A stretch of 9,057 nt of DNA. Origin: Nitrososphaeria archaeon (GTDB lineage Archaea > Thermoproteota > Nitrososphaeria > Nitrososphaerales > Nitrososphaeraceae). This document shows, one piece after another, positions 6,602 through 9,057 of this stretch. Under the pieces are notes generated by a model. It did not search any database. It saw only the letters and a list, made by a program, of their open reading frames with translations, and was not told where the DNA came from. Every line of letters starts with the position of its first letter. Position 1 is the stretch's first letter. The position numbers and the translations under genes are program-made. The stretch covers positions 1 to 9,057 of the forward strand of contig JAJPIN010000236.1 in the NCBI GenBank assembly GCA_021324715.1. Reading direction: 5' to 3'.

Positions 6602-6985
6602 ATGAAATTCTCAACTACAACGATAGCGACAATAGCTTTAATTGCGGGAGTACTTTTTGGCTATACATTCACAGGATTCAGTTCTATTAAAGCACAACTG
6701 ATAGCATCTGCCAACAATTCAGGTTCGGCAAATAAGACGGGCGGAAACATGACAACATCAGGTACTTCTGGCGGAGCAAAATTGCATATAGAAGAAGCCA
6801 TTAAAGCCTTGGAAGGTGGAGATAAACAAGCGGCCTCGACTCATTTGACTGCTGCACAAGCGGCCATATCTGGAGAATCTGATCAGGCTAAGATGCATTT
6901 TGATGAAGGTATGAAGGCGTTTTCAGGTGGGGATACAAACGGCGCTCTTATGCATCTGAAGGCAGCTATGCAAGCTCTAGGATAA
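6602..6985 (+). CDS. Exported helical-repeat protein, similar to small metal-binding proteins
   Basis: A 127-aa protein. Residues 7-26 are hydrophobic and end near IKAQLIA, fitting a signal peptide with cleavage after A31 or an N-terminal anchor. A Ser/Gly/Asn/Thr linker (36-58) follows. The rest is two copies of a 37-residue unit: AKLHIEEAIKALEGGDKQAA... from 59 and AKMHFDEGMKAFSGGDTNGA... from 96. Each unit is two helices. Histidines fall at 62, 81, 99 and 118, spacings of 19, 18 and 19, so each helix carries one at an equivalent place. This recalls SmbP, the periplasmic four-helix small metal-binding protein of Nitrosomonas, although the histidines here are fewer. TPR-like packing is the alternative. 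It is transcribed divergently from an exported protein with a Met-rich tail, which fits a shared metal-related role without proving it. Confidence 0.78.
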   Translation: MKFSTTTIATIALIAGVLFGYTFTGFSSIKAQLIASANNSGSANKTGGNMTTSGTSGGAKLHIEEAIKALEGGDKQAASTHLTAAQAAISGESDQAKMHFDEGMKAFSGGDTNGALMHLKAAMQALG

Positions 6986-7127
6986 AAAGTAAACTAACAC
7001 ACGTCAAATTTAACTCTCCTACTTTATTTTTGAAATTTCAATAAATCAATTGGTACTCCCAGAGGAATTAATAAGATAACAAATAATTGCAACTATTTTT
7101 ATTGTAGTTTGTATCGATAATAAGATC

Positions 7128-7265
7128 ATGGGAAATGAATCTGGTAAGGAAGATGCTCAAGACAATGAAAGAGAAGAAATGAAAGATGAAACCCATGAAT
7201 TAGAAGACGCTAAACAGGATGAGGAAGAAGCAGATGAGGAAGAAGCAGATGAGGAAGAAGAGTGA
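7128..7265 (+). CDS. Very acidic 45-residue protein with a C-terminal DEEEA repeat
   Basis: ATG at 7128, TGA at 7263-7265. The product starts MGNESGKEDAQDNEREEMKD, and more than half of its residues are Glu or Asp. The end is three tandem units DEEEA, DEEEA, DEEEE. It has no hydrophobic core, so it is predicted to be disordered or a single charged helix. Such acidic peptides occur as nucleic-acid mimics, chaperone-like tails or calcium binders, but nothing here decides between them. Codon use is dominated by GAA and GAT, like the AT-rich neighbours. An AT-rich stretch about 25-35 bp upstream (ATTTTTATTG) may serve as the promoter; no Shine-Dalgarno site is evident. It stands between two terminator-like regions and converges with the LtrA gene. 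Confidence 0.55.
   Translation: MGNESGKEDAQDNEREEMKDETHELEDAKQDEEEADEEEADEEEE
7218..7262 (+). repeat. 15-bp tandem repeat, three copies, inside the acidic gene
   Basis: The unit GATGAGGAAGAAGCA occurs twice exactly and a third time with its last codon changed to GAG. Each unit encodes DEEEA. As the unit is a multiple of three, gain or loss of copies would lengthen or shorten the acidic tail without breaking the frame. Confidence 0.9.
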
Positions 7266-7360
7266 TAAGAGATTGGAAATATATTCTAATTAGAAATTAG
7301 TGCATAAGTGATTCTCTCTAATTTTGACATACAATCTCAGTTTTATTCCTAATCGCATCA

Positions 7361-7377
7361 AGCTTCCAGATGAAGCT
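7361..7377. other. Short hairpin AGCTTC-CAGAT-GAAGCT between convergent genes
   Basis: A perfect 6-bp stem with a 5-nt loop, 62 bp past the end of the LtrA gene and about 95 bp past the acidic gene. No T-tract follows on either strand, so a terminator role is uncertain. A 12-bp AT-rich palindrome (TTCTAATTAGAA, 7284-7295) lies closer to the acidic gene. Confidence 0.3.
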
Positions 7378-7438
7378 AGACGAACTTGTGTGAACCACGC
7401 TATGACATGATATACAATATTCCGGGTAATATAACAAC

Positions 7439-8608
7439 TCAAAATTTATATTCACGATGAAAAGGATGACGTCTAATATCTAGAATGACTTGACAAACAC
7501 ATGTTGTAGCGATTATAGAAATGAGAACGACTGGTAACAGAGCATCACTTAAAATAGCTCCAATTATGAGAACGCCTGCGGCTGTTCCCAGGCTGTAAAT
7601 TGCATCTCTATATTTTTCTGACCATTTTGATTTAATTAAAGTAATGTTACTCTTTGCAGAAGTTATTTCAATTACTCCTATAGCGAATAGGCATATGGAA
7701 GTCGAAACGCACATAAGCCATGTTTCAGGGGACGGTAAAGCTAAAGTCTGATTGCTCAACACTACATGCTCCACACTTACACCCAGCGCCGTAAAACCAA
7801 TAATCAAAGGAATGTGGATGTATAACCAAGTAACATAAACTCCCAATTGCTTATTTTCACGAAGTGCTCTAATTTCTGAGCCATCTAGATTTTCAAAATA
7901 TAGCCACCATAGACTAAATGTAATTCCAAGTCCTAAGGCTGCAGTTACCATAGAAGAGATAGTCCATTGATGAGTTGCAATACCATCAACAACGCCTAAG
8001 ATAGATATCCCTAAAACAATTATTGTAAATAATCCAAAACGTTCGGGCAGATGTCGTATATGGGGAGCAAATTGCATTGAAAACGTTTTAGCGAATAACA
8101 AGGGTACACCTACATCAACTGCAAGACCAATAATCCATAGAATAAATCTGAACGGTGGAGGCACGAATACGGATGCAAGCCATATTCCTGTCGAAATCGA
8201 TAATCCAATGGAATAACTGTCTGTCAGTTTGCGTGCCGTGGGTACATGTCTCCCGGCACGTAAGTATTCAACTACAAGTATTCCACGACTAGCAGCATAG
8301 GATAGAGCAAACCAACCTGAATTGCTACTCAACCCATCGGAAATGTTAACCGCCATAAAGGCAAAAACGCCAATCTGTAATAACATAAGAAATCGATGTA
8401 TCACATCATCAGTTCCAAATCGTGTTGCATAAAATGTAACACCAATCCATGCCCAGATAACTGGTAAGAACAATGCTACAAATTTAAGAAAACCAATTAA
8501 AGATATGTCATGGCTAAGATTAACGCTTAATTGCAAGACAACTATTGCAACCACTAGGTCGTAAAAACTTTCTAGCCATGAAGCACGGCGGTCTGTATAA
8601 CTTTCCAC
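7439..8608 (-). CDS. LtrA-family integral membrane protein (low temperature requirement A)
   Basis: A 389-aa polytopic membrane protein with about ten to twelve hydrophobic segments spread over the whole length, as is usual for bacterial LtrA proteins (Pfam PF06772). The N-terminus carries the family signature RRASWLESFYDLVVAIVVLQ (7-26), matching the consensus W-x-E-x-F-x-D-L in the first helix. It is followed by the second-helix motif WAWIGVTFYATRF (52-64) and DDVIHRFLMLLQ (67-78). The family was named from a Listeria mutant failing to grow in the cold; its biochemical activity is not established. The start is a GTG; the only in-frame codons before the upstream stop at 8630 are non-start codons, so GTG is required. 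AAGGA just before it may be a weak ribosome binding site. It follows the conserved gene at 8796-9057 by 187 bp and may or may not share its transcript. Confidence 0.9.
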   Translation of the reverse strand: MESYTDRRASWLESFYDLVVAIVVLQLSVNLSHDISLIGFLKFVALFLPVIWAWIGVTFYATRFGTDDVIHRFLMLLQIGVFAFMAVNISDGLSSNSGWFALSYAASRGILVVEYLRAGRHVPTARKLTDSYSIGLSISTGIWLASVFVPPPFRFILWIIGLAVDVGVPLLFAKTFSMQFAPHIRHLPERFGLFTIIVLGISILGVVDGIATHQWTISSMVTAALGLGITFSLWWLYFENLDGSEIRALRENKQLGVYVTWLYIHIPLIIGFTALGVSVEHVVLSNQTLALPSPETWLMCVSTSICLFAIGVIEITSAKSNITLIKSKWSEKYRDAIYSLGTAAGVLIIGAILSDALLPVVLISIIATTCVCQVILDIRRHPFHREYKF

Positions 8609-8795
8609 TTCCTTATTTTTATTTGTATGTTATTATTATTAATTGGTAGTGATAAAAACAGAGTGAGATTTAAGAAATGATGGAAAAAAAGGCAACTAGG
8701 AAATTTAATAGTATATCTTTTTCCTATTCGGTTGGTAACAAGAGGGGTTACTTGGATCTTATAACTACGCATTGGCTCACATAGGCTCATAAAAA

Positions 8796-9057
8796 TCACC
8801 CTTGTTGAAAATTGCGCTGTGCTATTAGAAATAGGTCATAAATTTCGCCAGAGATCTGTTGTTCTGGTTTTTTATGAAAGTCTTTCCATTCTACTTTGAT
8901 TCCTTTCCATCCAACTGTGTGCCATCTGCCGGTGAACAATGTCTCGTTGATCATCTTTTCATTAAACGGATAAGGATTCACATAAAGATATGGTAATTCA
9001 TATTTATTATCTCCTGGAGAGATTCCCACGCCAATCTGATCGTCATTTTTCTTGGTA
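8796..9057 (-). CDS. C-terminal part of a conserved-looking protein of unknown function (5' end beyond window)
   Basis: The frame is open from the right edge to a TGA at 8798-8796, giving at least 87 residues that start TKKNDDQIGVGISPGDNKYE. A GTG at 9029 could be taken as the start, but nine coherent codons precede it up to the window edge, and the GVGISPGD turn would be cut. The gene therefore most likely begins outside. Recognisable blocks are IGVGISPGD, PYLYVNPYPF and GRWHTVGWKG, ending in a helix GEIYDLFLIAQRNFQQG. I recall proteins with an SPGD, a YVNPYP-like and a GRWHTEGW block in bacteria, but cannot name the family. It is soluble as far as seen, aromatic-rich, and could be a ligand-binding beta domain. 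It lies upstream of the LtrA gene on the same strand. Confidence 0.75.
   Translation of the reverse strand, partial: TKKNDDQIGVGISPGDNKYELPYLYVNPYPFNEKMINETLFTGRWHTVGWKGIKVEWKDFHKKPEQQISGEIYDLFLIAQRNFQQG

Noticed and set aside
8773..8790. Short direct repeat GGCTCA-N4-GGCTCA
   Set aside because: Two 6-bp copies near the end of a gene are expected by chance; there are no further copies or flanking mobile-element features.
8572..8799. 75-codon minus-strand frame between the LtrA gene and the right-edge gene
   Set aside because: The product is a low-complexity Leu/Asn/Ile/Lys mix from AT-rich spacer; it overlaps the start of the LtrA gene in another frame and has no promoter or family features.

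Overview
The window looks archaeal. It is AT-rich, and most genes have a TTTAAATA-like TATA box about 24-40 bp upstream of the start codon with little or no leader. Starts include GTG and TTG, and Shine-Dalgarno sites are weak or absent. The gene set suits a soil or sediment ammonia-oxidising archaeon (Nitrososphaerota, possibly Nitrosocosmicus-like): small exported proteins with Asn/Gly/Met-rich tails, a small PLAT-domain protein, a stand-alone Rieske ferredoxin, a GH130 enzyme and an LtrA membrane protein. No diagnostic marker such as amo, rRNA or a ribosomal protein is present, so this placement is inference.

Layout from left to right. A fragment that looks like the C-terminal end of a protein enters at the left edge (2-136, +). 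A GNAT acetyltransferase (224-838, -) follows, with a perfect 14-bp palindrome 25 bp upstream of its ATG. Then comes an intact 150-aa PLAT/LH2-like protein (1230-1682, +). Facing it tail to tail on the other strand is a heavily decayed second PLAT gene (about 2255-1781), with in-frame stops and frameshifts. A sparse 0.5-kb stretch precedes a 124-aa zinc-ribbon protein with a TTG start (2753-3127, +).

The central part holds an exported four-cysteine protein of unknown function (3427-3990, -), a GH130-family mannoside phosphorylase or hydrolase (4247-5197, -) and a Rieske [2Fe-2S] ferredoxin (5443-5760, +). Next is a divergent pair of exported proteins sharing a 117-bp promoter region. One is a two-cysteine protein with a Met-rich tail (5945-6484, -). 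The other is a helical-repeat protein with four evenly spaced histidines, resembling small metal-binding proteins (6602-6985, +).

The right part has a 45-aa extremely acidic protein with a 15-bp tandem repeat (7128-7265, +), an LtrA-family membrane protein (7439-8608, -) and the C-terminal end of a conserved-looking protein of unknown function whose frame runs off the right edge (8796-9057, -).

Apart from the divergent pair, the genes look independently transcribed. There is no obvious multigene operon, defence island, CRISPR array, tRNA or rRNA. The two strongest unexpected observations are the decayed PLAT paralogue and the evenly spaced histidine repeats of the gene at 6602. I do not see a convincing new multigene system.
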